64,000 nucleotides of DNA, from contig MU404131.1 in NCBI GenBank assembly GCA_022695795.1, forward strand, positions 62,001-126,000, read 5' to 3'. The notes below the pieces were generated by a model that had not been told where the DNA came from, did no database searches, and worked only from the letters and a program-made list of their open reading frames with translations. Both the position numbers and the translations under genes were made by a program. Below are positions 23,288-34,955 of the stretch, piece by piece; within the stretch, counting starts at the first letter, position 1, and each line of letters opens with the position of its first letter. This DNA comes from Biscogniauxia marginata (lineage: Eukaryota; Ascomycota; Sordariomycetes; Xylariales; Xylariaceae).

Positions 23288-25567
23288 TCACAGAGCCTTC
23301 CCCACACTGCCTTGGCTCTCACCGCTTCTCGTCCTCGAAACCGCGACGGCGGTAGAATCACCATCATTACCACGGCCGCTTTCCCCCTCGACATCGCTCC
23401 ACCTCCCCGCTCCCGTCCCCGGCCCAACATCCGGCCCGGGATCGCTCCAGTCGTCCCCGATGCTGCTAACCCCGCTCGAGTACATCGACGAGTAGCTCTC
23501 GGCGCGCACGTGCGCGCGCCGCGGGGTCTCCACAGGGGCGACGACGTACCCGCGGCTACCGCGGCGACTCCTCTTACTCGCGCCACTCACGTTCCTCGAC
23601 ACGACGGCCGTGCCTGCGGGCCCGACCCGGAGCAGCTCCGGCCGGTCGAGGTCGAACGGGTCCGAGCGGAACTTGTTGCGTCGCGTTTCGAACGATTCGA
23701 CGCTCGCGCCGGACTCGCGGCTGTCGTAGTGGTTGTAGTACGTTACGCTGCCGTTGCTGCTGCGGGGGTTCGAGGTTATCGAGACACGCGGCGGCGGCGG
23801 TCCTATCCGGTTGCCGGCGGCTCCAGGGGCGCTGACGCTGTGGCCGCGCGAGTGCCGAATGTTCTGTACGTAGGTGGTTGGTCCGGTGGGTGCTCCCGCA
23901 GCTGGGACCGTGATGGCGTTTACATCCAAGAACGGGTTGTTCGCCCCAGAGACAGCGAGGGGCGCGGGCTTGGCTGAGTTGCGCGATATGGCGTTGGCGT
24001 CGGAGAAGGGGTCGCCGATATCTAGGCTCAGGCCCAGTCCGCCGAGGAAGTGCTCGTTACCTACGGAGATCGAGTGCTGCCGGCTGCTGCTAGGGTCATC
24101 GCCGCCTGAGCCCCCTTCTTGAATAGTTTGCTCGTTGTCCCTGCTTAGCAGCGTGAGGAAGTCGGATTGCGATCCTACTTGACCCGGCTTGCCCTCGTTC
24201 ATGCTCCGCGTCACGGCGAACGGATCGTTGTCGTTGCGGTTGCTCTTGGGCTCGCCCTGCAGCCGCCAACCCCGACCGGTGTCCTCTGTCAGCCGGCCCC
24301 ACCAGTCCACGAAACGGCCCTTAGCCGCAGGAGGCTCGTCGTTAATATTCTCGTTCCGGGAACTAGACCGGCTCTCTGGAGAGTCTAGCGGGCCAAACTG
24401 TGAGTTGCCCCTGTTGAGGTTGACGTTGGGATTCGGACCGCGGTCTACGAGTTCGTTGACCCGCCCGCGTAACCGCTGATAGTTGTAGCTTGCCATTGCC
24501 CTGAGCTTCATGGGGAACGGAGTAGGTCCTAGGGACGTCCGGCTGATAATGTACTGCCGCTCATCCTTTTCTTTGCCGCGAAACGGGGGTTCGGCGGAGA
24601 GCGGTGTCAACAGGGTGCTCCTTCGGCTCTTCCTCTGCCGCTTCCGCCAGTACCAGATCAAGAACCCTATCAGCGAGACTACAGCCAGACCTCCGATCAC
24701 ACCGCCTGCCACGGCAACCGTCGTCTCATTGCTGATTGCATTACCCGTCGCTGCTTTTTGACTCGGACCCGGCAGCCCAACCCCTGTAGTTTGTGATTCG
24801 AGCTGCGAACCATCGCCCATCGTGGTGGTCGCTGTGGCACCTGCTTCTGTGCCATCACTTGTTTGGGTTGATGCGCCTGATTGTGCGTCCGACGTTAGCG
24901 TCGATGCTACTATATCACCAGTCTGCGTAGCCGTTGCAAGCGCCTCATTTGTTTCTGACTCAGAGGAAGGTGAGATGAGTGTTTCTGACTCTGAAGGAGA
25001 AAGTGAAGTGGGTGTTTCTAGCTCTGTGGAAGGTGAAGTGGATGAGAGATCTGTGGGTAGGGGAATAGCGTCTGTGGTGGAAGAAGAAGAAAGGGATGAG
25101 ATCGTAGGTACTTGTGCAGGAGCATTTACAATCGCTGGATTTGGTAGTGCTGGTGTAGGAGAGGCTAGACTTGATACAACGTCTTGAGGGGTAATGGAGC
25201 TCGTCGTACTAGTTGTAGTCTCTTGAGTGACTGAACTGGTAGCTTCGCTCAAGGCTGGATTAGCCACCGGTGGTGGTGGCGTTGGCAGCAACGCGGCATC
25301 GTCTGTTAGTGGTGCAGATGCCGATGTTGCTATCGGTATCGGCGTTGACGTCAAACTCGAACTCGAACTCGAACTTGAACTTAAACTCGAGCTCGACGTC
25401 GAAGTAGAGGTTGAAGGAGAAGTTGAGCTTGATGATACAGGTATTGAACTGGACGTTTCTGGTGTCGACGTCGCCGGTTGTCCCCCAATCGCGTTATTCG
25501 CCCTCGGCACTGCCGTACATTTCTTGCCATTGATAGTCGTGGTCGAAAAGACGTCCGCCATCTTCAC
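23288..25567 (-). CDS. Mucin-like single-pass membrane protein, unrecognised family
   Basis: Single-exon gene, 759 residues. Residues 30-265 are Ser/Thr-rich with poly-Ser tracts, as expected for an O-glycosylated stalk. A membrane span follows at about 286-306 (VAGGVIGGLAVVSLIGFLIW), then a strongly basic stop-transfer segment (YWRKRQRKSRR). The 450-residue tail is predicted cytoplasmic, with repeated NPF/DPF-type motifs (DPFSDANAI, NNPFLDVNAI) and many Ser. This layout resembles fungal cell-wall stress sensors such as Mid2 and Wsc, but I see no WSC domain and no N-terminal signal peptide, so it would be a type III topology. Met1 or Met3 could be the start. Family assignment is open; the architecture is clear. 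Confidence 0.8.
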   Translation of the reverse strand: MKMADVFSTTTINGKKCTAVPRANNAIGGQPATSTPETSSSIPVSSSSTSPSTSTSTSSSSLSSSSSSSSSLTSTPIPIATSASAPLTDDAALLPTPPPPVANPALSEATSSVTQETTTSTTSSITPQDVVSSLASPTPALPNPAIVNAPAQVPTISSLSSSSTTDAIPLPTDLSSTSPSTELETPTSLSPSESETLISPSSESETNEALATATQTGDIVASTLTSDAQSGASTQTSDGTEAGATATTTMGDGSQLESQTTGVGLPGPSQKAATGNAISNETTVAVAGGVIGGLAVVSLIGFLIWYWRKRQRKSRRSTLLTPLSAEPPFRGKEKDERQYIISRTSLGPTPFPMKLRAMASYNYQRLRGRVNELVDRGPNPNVNLNRGNSQFGPLDSPESRSSSRNENINDEPPAAKGRFVDWWGRLTEDTGRGWRLQGEPKSNRNDNDPFAVTRSMNEGKPGQVGSQSDFLTLLSRDNEQTIQEGGSGGDDPSSSRQHSISVGNEHFLGGLGLSLDIGDPFSDANAISRNSAKPAPLAVSGANNPFLDVNAITVPAAGAPTGPTTYVQNIRHSRGHSVSAPGAAGNRIGPPPPRVSITSNPRSSNGSVTYYNHYDSRESGASVESFETRRNKFRSDPFDLDRPELLRVGPAGTAVVSRNVSGASKRSRRGSRGYVVAPVETPRRAHVRAESYSSMYSSGVSSIGDDWSDPGPDVGPGTGAGRWSDVEGESGRGNDGDSTAVAVSRTRSGESQGSVGKAL

Positions 25568-26041
25568 GAACTATCGATCCCAGTGGCAGCGAAGTTTTTA
25601 AAAAGGGGGGAGCCGACACGGTCGGCTCAAGTAAACAATATACAAGAAAGAAGCGTAGAACTAGGAAAAGAAAAGAAAGGCCGTGTCGGCCTGGCCACAA
25701 TCACGAAAAGATCATGAATCAACGAGGTATGCAGGATATGGTAAGAAGGGAGGTTTCTCTTTCTTTTCCTTTCCCCTTCGGAAAAATGGAGAAAGGAAAT
25801 ATGGCACAAATGTACGACACAGTTGCCGAGTTAGTGAGAAGCGAGTTAGAAGGGAGCGTCAAGGTACTCAGTCTGGGGAAGAGAAGGAAATCTGAGAGTG
25901 TGGTGACAGGACGGCAGGGGTCAGGCCACCCGTCCATCCATCGTCAAGCATTCCGATTGTCTAGAGGTGATCTCTGGGTAACGGTCTTGTATCCCGTTGG
26001 AGACTCGCACGAGCAAGCAGCTTGCTTTTTGTCGCAGCATG

Positions 26042-26066
26042 AACAGGTCCCCCTGGCGGACCTGTT
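26042..26066. repeat. 9-bp perfect inverted repeat
   Basis: AACAGGTCC (26042-26050) and GGACCTGTT (26058-26066) with a 7-base spacer, about 475 bases upstream of the mucin-like gene start. Could be a dimeric regulator site or an RNA hairpin; neither is shown. Confidence 0.7.
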
Positions 26067-26795
26067 TAAGATGGTATCAAACAAGGTGACAAGATTGGCC
26101 AAGCGCACGGGCACCGCCCAATTGTCAGAGAAGGACAGAGGGTGGTGATGGGGCGAGAACCCTGTCCTGCGACAGATCTGAAGCAGCTCTCCCCTTTTGA
26201 GCCCCTCAGCCGCATTCCGAGCCACTCGGCAACGGCAACAGCCCGTCCATCATCGTTGACAATTATCAAGCACTGACTGATAAATATGCATGTTGTCGAT
26301 CTTCCATGTCGAGGTCGAAAATGAGAATGGAGATGGGAATGCGGATTCTGAGGGAGGGTCTCGTCCTGGTGCCCACGAGAAAGCAATGTGAGCCTCAATA
26401 GGTATAAGAACAGAGTATTACATTGAGTACGGTTAAGTCGTTTGTCATTCCATTTTGTCTTGCTTAGCTCCGTTTCTTGGCTTGTTTGACTAGGACACAA
26501 TCTCAGCCAAGACAATTAATATCTGACTCGACATCCCATTGTGGTTCAAGTCTGGTGATACCTACGTAATGTAACTAAAGATAGGTAGCGTCGGACAGGC
26601 ATTCATTGATATTAGACATGTATGTCCTATAGTGGCTCGAGTTGCAGCTTTTGGATTCGTGGTTATGTTAGTTAGTAATTGAGTATACCATCGAATAGTC
26701 TGCACTTTTCTTTTTCTAAGTCTAGGTCTAGGTCTAGACTACCCATGGGTTGATTCAAGTGTCGCAAATTAATAAGAGATGTAGTTATCCCACTA

Positions 26796-26840
26796 GTCGT
26801 CGTCGTCGTCGTCATCGTCATCGTCGTCGTCGTCGCCGTC
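26796..26840. repeat. GTC triplet microsatellite
   Basis: GTC/GTCATC triplets over about 45 bases. One minus-strand frame would encode an Asp run and stop at once, but no flanking reading frame supports a gene. Confidence 0.85.
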
Positions 26841-28173
26841 GATGCGTGGCGCCCGTAGGATTCGGATCAAAGCTAGGGTCTCGACCTAGCCAAGCATTTC
26901 AAATTGATTGGAAAGGATAGACTACCTAGTTGATTGACTGGCTCCCGTAGATACCTTTGACGTGTGGGGAATGTGAATGTGAATAAGTCTCAACTGTATG
27001 TAATGTAAGGAGTTAACCGTAGATGACTAGGTATTCTTCTCTCTTGAGTATACCCCTGTTTCGACGTTCAACGTTGGAGACGGCCAGACTCGACTTGAGG
27101 GAAAGATTCTGCCGCAGTTGCTGGTAAATTATACCTTGTCTTGACGGGTCAGATCTGCGGTGCATCAAACCCACCAGGTTGACGGTTGTTTTAGCGGGCT
27201 TCGGACCTTTCCTCTTACTGTAACATCGGTACAAACATGTTTGGACTTGGAAGACCAAGAGAACTCCAGTCTTGGGTGCATCTAGAAGACCCCGTCCGGA
27301 ACGGTGATTGGTTTAAATGTGATCGAGGTAGGAGGCATTGGAGGCAGATTGTTATTCAATATTTATCAACGATAAAGGGGGGATTTTATACTCCCTTACT
27401 TAAGGTATGTTCCTTTAAACAAAAAAGAAAGGGAGAGATGGCCTTGGATAAGAATTGTAGATAAAATATTCCCGAGCAGCCGAGCAGGTTATTCTCGTAT
27501 AGTCGAGGTTAATCAGTGAAGTTAATGAGCACCTACGTACCTAGGTGATGTATTTGGCGATGAGAGCGATGTGAGCAGTCAGATAAGGTACCACCTACCT
27601 TGTAAGTGTCTGTACACTATCTCTGGTAGGTTTTAGGTGTTGGCTGCAATATGTACCTAATGCAAGGTGAAAGTTAGAGAGACGAAGATCGGTCGGTCTC
27701 TTCTCCCGCCGACCGTTTAAAAAGAAAAGTTGAAAAAGAAAAGAAAAAGGAAAAGAAAATGGATGGACGCACAGACCACATCTTAAAATCCCCGAGCACA
27801 CATCCAGCAAGGTACCTAAACCTGTGAACATCAGAAAGTCAAACAAAACTGCCCCTCCCTACATGTAAGAATGGAAACGACGGTTCCCAAGCTACCGGAA
27901 GTTGCTTTCCCCTAGTCACAACCGCGGCCGATCGTCTCATTCCCTTTTAGGAAACTCTCCAGCGTCAACTGCCACAGGCCGGCATCAATCAATTAATTAG
28001 GTTCCTGAGGTCCAGTAGCTAACCACCTCCTGCTGTGGTTGCGAGCGACTCCGAAGAGTATAGACGCCGAGAGTCTTTCGCTCTCTCTCTCTCTCCACTT
28101 TCCACAAACACGCTCTCCACAATCGGCACTCGTCCTCTTCGCAGTCCACCTTGATAAACTGTGCTCGCTCAAC

Positions 28174-30657
28174 ATGTTTGGAGGATTGCCAATTTTTGGT
28201 AAGTCGATGGATTCTATTTTTGTTATTTGTTGTCTTCTTATACTCTTTAAATTCACTAGGGTGAAGTTATCACACATACCTACCTAGCTAGCTGCTTTAG
28301 ATGGCGCGAGCGCATCTACATCTACATCTACATCTACATCAACTTGTAATATGCCAACTACACCAACTAAAGAAGATCAAGATCAAGATTAATATCAAGT
28401 GAAATCGGTTACTGTTCCTCCTCATTTATGTTATTGCTTTTTTTTTTTGCTTCCTACTCACGTATGGTTGGTCATGCGAGACTACATTCAGCTCATCTTA
28501 TTTAAGTCGAGCATCCTCACTCCTACCCCTCTCATCAAATACATAAAATATACCTAGGTACTTAGGTATATACCTAATATATATGTATATATATCAATAT
28601 ATATTCTCACCGTTTCATAATACCCTCAACTCTCCCAACATCAATGAATATTGTCTGATGTGCTTCTTCCAGGACCTTCAGTCATTGGCCCGCCGCCAAA
28701 GAATGTGCCGCCTCCTACCCCTGTCAAGCTGCCACGGTGTAACCATCAGCTGCCGGACTCATCTGAGACTCCGTCTGAAGGTGAATCGTCCGAGCCGTTT
28801 CTAGTTCGCTTCCTGCAGACTCTCCATCGCCCGGCGGACCTTAACGAGTCTCACTTCGCCGCGCTCGGCGTCCACGTCCACTCCGACGTGCCGGCCGAAG
28901 GCGTAGTTCCGGACCCGTCTTATCTCCCTTCCGCCTCCGGTTGGGAAGGCATAGACCTCGACGAAGCACGGCGCAGGGACAGTACTTTCCGGCGGCCACT
29001 GAACAATGGAAGCATGTCGCCCGAAGCCCGAGTCTATCTCGAGCGGCGGACCGAGCTCTCCATACCAAACCAGGCGGCTTTTCGTACCACTCGTCGGATA
29101 AAACTCGAACCAGGAAAACAGCCACTACGGCTCGGGAACTGCTATGAGTTCTTCAAGCAGATGGAGTTCATGGCCGCGTTTTGGGACGACACCTCCCTTC
29201 CTCCGTTGTCCGAAAGCGACGGTGATAATCAGCCTGAAGAGACCGCGCCCGCTTTGCCGCCACGCCCCAATACCGGCGGCGATACAACAAGTCTCGAGCA
29301 GGCCGGACACGCCGCCGCCGCCGCAGGCTCGGAATCCAACACACCCGCCGACGCCGAACCGCCGGCCAAACCGGACGCCCCGGAACGGGTCACTTATCGC
29401 ACCGGACCCGGCAACCAAATGCCGGCCGAACTTCGCCATCATCTAGTAGCCGCCTTCATCAAGCTCGTGGCCTACGATTTCGGCTGCAACGTCGCCCCGC
29501 CACGCCTCGAGCCGCGCCTCCACCTCCTCGAGCCCCCGCCGACGCCGGCCAAATCCAAGTCAACGTCGAAGTCGAAGTCGGCGGCACCAGCGCCGACGCC
29601 CTTCCAAAAGGCGTCGTACTTCCCCTCGGGCTGCGTGTTCCTCGCGCGCATACCGACGACGCGCGAGGCTGCGCGTGCGGGCTGCGTCGATGGGCCCGTG
29701 GCGGCGGTGTCGACACGCAATACGACGGGCTTCGCGACGGCCTCGGACGTCCGGCTCGACCTCGGCCGCGAGCTCGTCGCCGCGCTGGTCACGGCGCAGC
29801 ACCGCGCGCGCGCGGGGAAAGAGGAGAGGCGCTTCGGCGAGGGGAAGTGGTGGGCGACGGCGCCGCGCTGGGGAGGCGGCGAGGGCGGACCCATTGGCCG
29901 TGAGGTCGAGGGGGATCCGTCTATCGTCGGGGATAAGGATGCCGTCGTGGCGGGGGGCGGGGTCGCGGGGTCGGAGGGGCCCGGATCCGGCTCATCGTCG
30001 TCGTCATCACCTGTTGCTACTACTGCTACTAATACGTCCCCCGGGCGTGAAAAAGGCGTCAGACCGGGCGTCAGCTTCGGCCTCCCGCCGCTGCCGCTAG
30101 GCGTGCCGGTGCGCGGGCGCGGCGGCGGGCCCGTGAATAAGCGGCCCCGCAAGAACCACCAGAGCGTGTATGACAGCTACAGGACGGTGCGGCCGCCATC
30201 ATCGAACTGGGACCGCAAGGTGCGGTACGAGGCCATCGGGCGCGTGCCCGGTGCCGACTACGACGACGTGTTCGTCATCAGCAGCCTGTTTCACCACCTC
30301 TCCGTGCTGCGCGTGCGCGTCCCCGCGCGGCTGCTCGAGGTGCTTGACGGGGCGCCCGAGGAGGAGGGAGAAGAAGAGGAAGAAGAAGAAGGCGACGGGA
30401 GTGGGAGTGGGACAAAGACAGGGGATGATAAAGGGGGGAGGAGGGGGAGGATAAAGAAGGGGAGGAGCTGGGGCAAGCTGGAGGTCTGGCGGAGCAGGTG
30501 GTTTGATCTCTTCCAGATCGAGGAGCGGCTTGAGGCCATGAGGCTTCTCTGGGGCGTGATGGCGTGGGTTATGCGGAAGGATGACGGGGGGCGGGGGGAG
30601 GCGAAAAGGGGACCCGGCCAGGGAGGGGGCAGAGACGTGGATATGGCTGGGACTTGA
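28174..30657 (+). CDS. Uncharacterised 669-residue protein with 9-codon first exon
   Basis: Exon 1 is only 25 nt (28174-28198, MFGGLPIF plus a split Gly), then a 474-nt intron (28199-28672), then one long exon (28673-30657). The junction reads MFGGLPIFGPSVIGPPPKN, phase 1, with donor GTAAGT and a pyrimidine-rich acceptor. I do not recognise the family. Visible parts: a structured N-terminal half (LVRFLQTLHRPADLNESHFAALGV, then KLEPGKQPLRLGNCYEFFK and MEFMAAFWDD); a conserved-looking helical block (ELRHHLVAAFIKLVAYDFGC); low-complexity Gly/Ser stretches; and a C-terminal block (SVYDSYRTVRPPSSNWDRKV, DDVFVISSLFHHLSVLRVRV) broken by a poly-Glu run. No membrane span or signal peptide. Very high GC in the second half creates long antisense frames, which I regard as spurious. 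Confidence 0.72.
28313..28340. repeat. CATCTA hexamer repeat in intron 1
   Basis: Four CATCTA units plus a partial one, inside the long first intron of the uncharacterised gene. The intron also contains an exact TACCTAGGTA at 28551-28560. Confidence 0.85.
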
Positions 30658-33600
30658 TGAACGTCATCGGTCTGGCCCTATACATAGAATATATAACGTA
30701 CAACCCCCGGCGAGGGGAAAGGGAATCCCCCTCACGATTTTTCCTTTTCTCTTTGAGTTATTAGAAGTTAGGCCATCTAGCCCCTTATCTGGGTGGGCCT
30801 GGTAGGTATCTACATACGATGGACCTTTTTGTCTTCCTTCCTATCTTGTCTACCCATCTAATCTAAATATCTCTACGAAGTATTACTGAAGTTTTTTTTT
30901 TTTTTTTTAAAAAAATTTATGCGTTGCATTTTGTGATAATTTACCCTTGGCGCCTTTTTCTTCTTCTTCCTTGCCATGTTAGTCCTAGGATATGAGTTAG
31001 GAGTATGCAGTTTTTCCCTCTCTTTGTTTCCCCTTATGCTAAGTATATATATACTTATATTTGAGGAATGTTGAATCGGCAAGCCTGGCTATATAAAAAG
31101 GTTACGCGTGTGTGGACGTTGGGTTTTATAAGGTCTAGATGTATATATATTCATAAGTACCTATATAATATAGTAAATATTATGTCTATAGGAGTAATGT
31201 AGTTGAGTTATTATTAAACTCCCCCAGTCCCTAATCAAGTGTATAACTATTGATTGGCTATATCTATATGAGTGTGTATATATTATTGTGCTCATGAGCA
31301 CGCATATGTATTCTGAAAAACAACACAGGGAGAGAAATGGAGGCGTAGGTAAGTACTAGGTAAGTAGATAATCAGATTACTGCCCCCAATCTTATGCTTC
31401 CCCAACTTGACGGGCCGGATCTGCTTAGTTTGTTCTTTAACCATACCATCTCAAAAATATCTCCTACTCCCCTCCCCACCCCTTTTCAATTTTGATAAGA
31501 CAGTGTGACAGACCGCATACTCACGAGAGGAGCAGGAAAATACTACATTGTTTAAATATTATTGGGTATAGATATTAGTTGAATTTACTAGACGCAACCA
31601 GGTGGGTTGACTAACGGCCAGGGGTGTATAATTATCAGACGCCACCCAGAGATCAACGGTTCTTTGCAAATGAACGGATCTAAAGACTAGATCGAGGTCG
31701 TCCTATTGTATGGGGAGAAGTCGTACGATATCTGACTTGTCTTAGACATGGTAGCTAAATAAGCATCTCCAAAGAACCAATCTTGTATCTCCCGTGCTTG
31801 TGTGAAACGCGCGGCCGTTGGTCTAGTTCGAGATGCTATACTAAAACTAGGATCGTGCCACCGTTCGTTGTTGATAATGTTCCAAGCTGCCATGCGCGGA
31901 TCCTGCATGGGACTTCCCCCCACGAGGTGTGATATATTTAAGACAGCCACATGTTTTTGGAGGAGACCTTACCAACGGTCTAGATCTTTGGTTCTTCTGT
32001 CCGGGGGGCTTACTCCGGGGACCGGAACGGAGCTTGCATATTACAAATATGCACATAGTAGTAAGGTAGTGAGCACACCTGCCTTAAGAGAGCCACCTCA
32101 AAGCCTCATGAGTCTCAGCTGGAAAGCTGAGCTAAACTTTAGCTGCAATAGGTCGGCGGCCTCGCCCTACTGAAAGATAAGTAAGTAATGGGGATAGCGT
32201 ACCAAGGGTCGGTACCACGGATCGGCATCACATCATATTGTGGACTTGATGTCATGCTTGTTTCAATATCGGTACAACGTTTCAATCCATGGACCTGGGC
32301 CGATAATAAAGAGCTATACTTAGTATATAGATAGAAGAGATGATACAACGCTCCAGGCGGATACTGCCGGCGAGATACAGCAAGCGCGGTGGCTGAAGGC
32401 GACTAAATCGAGACATAGTGCGGCATGCCTGTGGGTAGTTTGGGAATTAGGGGATACGAATGTAGGCAAGAGAGTAACATCACCACAGCATAAGGCTGGT
32501 TGTCTCATAGCCTAGAGCCCATCCGACCACAAAACCTTACTTGAAGTAGTCGATGGCATGCAGACTTGCGGCTATGCTATCGCTCTGAGCTTTGATGCTT
32601 CCCAAGCACCTGGAACTGTTCAGGAAATTCTAAAAAAGAAATGCACGTGGCGTCTGTACGTCAGAATTCGAAGAAACTTTTTCCATTTATGTACCTGATG
32701 ATCCATCCCCCTTTAAGATGGTAATATGAGTGAATGCGCGGAACGACCTCAGCGAACGACATGGGCACAAATGTATGTATCTTGCCAGTTTAGCCACAGA
32801 CGTTGGACGCGCGGCCCAATTCGTATGGTAAAGAACACACATGAGCCCGGCCATCGGAGTTGCAAAGCAGCGTTATCGAGCCCGATAAGTCCGAGGATAA
32901 GTAACATCTAGGTAGCTTCTCAGCCAAGGAGAAAGCGATTAGTAGTAGAAGAAAATATTTCCGGTGCGTTGGCATGTCACTGCCACAGAAACCCTACCGA
33001 TGGAGATGCGAGATTCGATGCAAGCCTGATTGATGGTTGTCTAACGGAGAATCAAAGAAAAAATACCAGGGTGGCATCAATTCTTGACATTGCGTGCCCG
33101 CATATGCAGCTTAACTGAAATGGCTTGGTATGCAGGCCAGGAAAGCATCGTGATTGGCAGGCGATGGCATTTCAGGTGAGCCTTCACGCTCGGATATGCC
33201 GCTACTTTACCAGATCTGGACGGGACAGAAGGAAAATCATTATTCCCCCTGTCTCTCCATCTGGTTGCGGCTCGAGAAATTTTATCATTGAAGGCTTGGC
33301 TAGAAGGGCCGGTCGTAGTTCGTCCGATGTAGCTAGAGTTGATGTAATATGACAACCGGGCTGCCACGTGAGAGAGCGTTGGCAGATACCCGCAGCAGAC
33401 GGCCTTCCCGGCAGAGTGGAGGAGAAGTGCATACACAGTACCGCTTTCTCAGCGGAGATGATGAAAAATGTGCTCGGCTACGATAGCGGGTGATTGACGC
33501 TCAGCCTGGCGATCAGGGCGACCGACAGGCTCGTCGGTCCTTGCTGATCGGTGATTCGCCCAAGGAGACGCCCTGAGAAATTGGGATTGTAACGGTGGAA

Positions 33601-34955
33601 ATGCAAATTTGCCAACTCAGAGCCAATATCGATACCCAATTAGACGGTTAGTTCTATACAGGTAGCTGTTGTCAAGTAGAAGAAGAAATATGTATACATA
33701 GTAAGCGAGAAAAATTCTGCTGCCCAATAAGCAAAAGGTTCCTCTTGACGATAGCCTCGAAGAGCCTCAGGGGAGAAGAAGAAAAAAAAGGAATTATATT
33801 GTGACGAACCAGGACGACAACCCGGCCGAATGGGATGTGAGAACTTGGTGACGGGGGAATTGGATTGATTGAACGAGAGTTGTAGGAATGAAGCTCTCCA
33901 CGGCTTGTCTGCCGACTAGTTGGAGAAGATTTAGGCCCACTTGTGTACGTATTCTGGGTGATAGTATAAGCCTATCTAGGAATAGCTCGAGGAATAACTG
34001 GCGAGGTTATGCGCCCAATTGCGGGGCAGTATCTCAGCCTCATGACCAAATAAGCGCTCTGAGAGGATCCAGAGAAGCCCCGCTTACCTAGAAGAGTTAA
34101 TCACTTAAGCAAAAAGGGACACGGTCCAGGTCCCCGGCCGTTCGCCGAAACCCCCCAACCTAGGTAGGTAGGTAGTTTTTGTTTCTCCATTCCGCGGTCT
34201 TTTGGCTAGGAGGTAGAAGTTTTACTACTACCCTCACAAAACGGGTTAACCCTTCTCTCTGCCTCTACCCTGCCTTGCCTGCCTTATGCCCACTGTGCAT
34301 CTCCGGCCTTATGCATCGCTTTTGTCCGCCCTAGTCGCAATTAGTGTCCTTTTTACATACCTGCCATCACCAGAGAGCTCTTACCTCACCTACGAATTAT
34401 CAAAGAACCAAGACCCCGTAATTGCGACATCCATTGATTCCCACACACCCCTGGCGGTCTCTTGCCTCCCCCCTTACCGTCATCGACCCTGCCCGCGCGG
34501 CTGTGCTTGACCGCCCTGCCGGGTGTCCTAGCGCCAAAGTTGTTTCTTGGCATCTTCCACCCATTGTCTACTACCAGTATCGAGCTTACATCGACTTGGA
34601 GCCCAAGTCACGTCTCATACATACGCGAGAGGAAGAGGGAAAAAAAAAAAAAAGAACCCAAGACAGCCGCGACGTCACGACAGTTGAAATAATCCCCGAC
34701 ATCCCCACGAACCCTTCCTGCCTCGAATCTGGTCTCGATATAAGAACCCGTCTTGCGCTTTGTCCAACGCCTCCCAAAGAACCCCCACCACTGTCACCAC
34801 CAAACAACATCATCATCATCACCATCACCAAGCACGAGACCAACCCGCCAATAGAAACATAGCACGCACGACGTCGACACCTCTCTACCGCCAACGTCCG
34901 TACCCTCGTTCCATAAGAGCACCAGCACCAGCACCCCCGCCTCCTTCGTCCTGCC
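30658..34955. other. 4.3 kb intergenic region, mostly without recognised content
   Basis: Begins with a T-rich 3' region and a poly-T run (about 30891-30908), then AT-rich TATATA stretches to about 31320. A protein-like minus-strand frame lies at 31687-31950. The 33520-33539 segment holds a 7-bp hairpin (GACCGAC/GTCGGTC). TAGG steps occur near 34160. The last 700 bases, pyrimidine-rich, are the likely promoter and leader of the metacaspase gene. Confidence 0.5.
31687..31950 (-). pseudogene. Possible coding relic, protein-like 87-codon frame
   Basis: A minus-strand frame without an ATG start (first codon GTG; in-frame ATGs only further in) whose composition looks like real protein: DPRMAAWNIINNERWHDPSF, then ARFTQAREIQDWFFGDAYL, ending SYDFSPYNRTTSI. 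Upstream in the same frame a TAA stops it after a few codons. It could be the last exon of a missed gene or a remnant of a lost one. I do not recognise the family. Confidence 0.3.

Larger units (their letters stand above)
25568..28173. promoter_or_regulatory. 2.6 kb divergent intergenic region
   Basis: Lies between two divergent genes. It holds a 9-bp inverted repeat (26042-26066), a GTC/GTCATC triplet repeat (about 26796-26840), TAGGTC steps near 26722-26740, and CT repeats (about 28079-28098) just before the next start codon. Frames here have no convincing protein composition. Confidence 0.5.

Noticed and set aside
25714..26148. 144-codon ATG-started plus-strand frame upstream of the mucin-like gene
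   Set aside because: No recognisable motif, composition close to random, and it spans the promoter and an inverted repeat; not strong enough to call a gene.
26796..26840. Poly-Asp coding tract on the minus strand
   Set aside because: Immediate stop and no supporting upstream frame; best explained as a triplet microsatellite.
29472..30152. 226-codon minus-strand frame opposite the uncharacterised gene
   Set aside because: Pro/Ser/Thr/Arg-rich antisense artefact of very high GC; no motif and no splice context.
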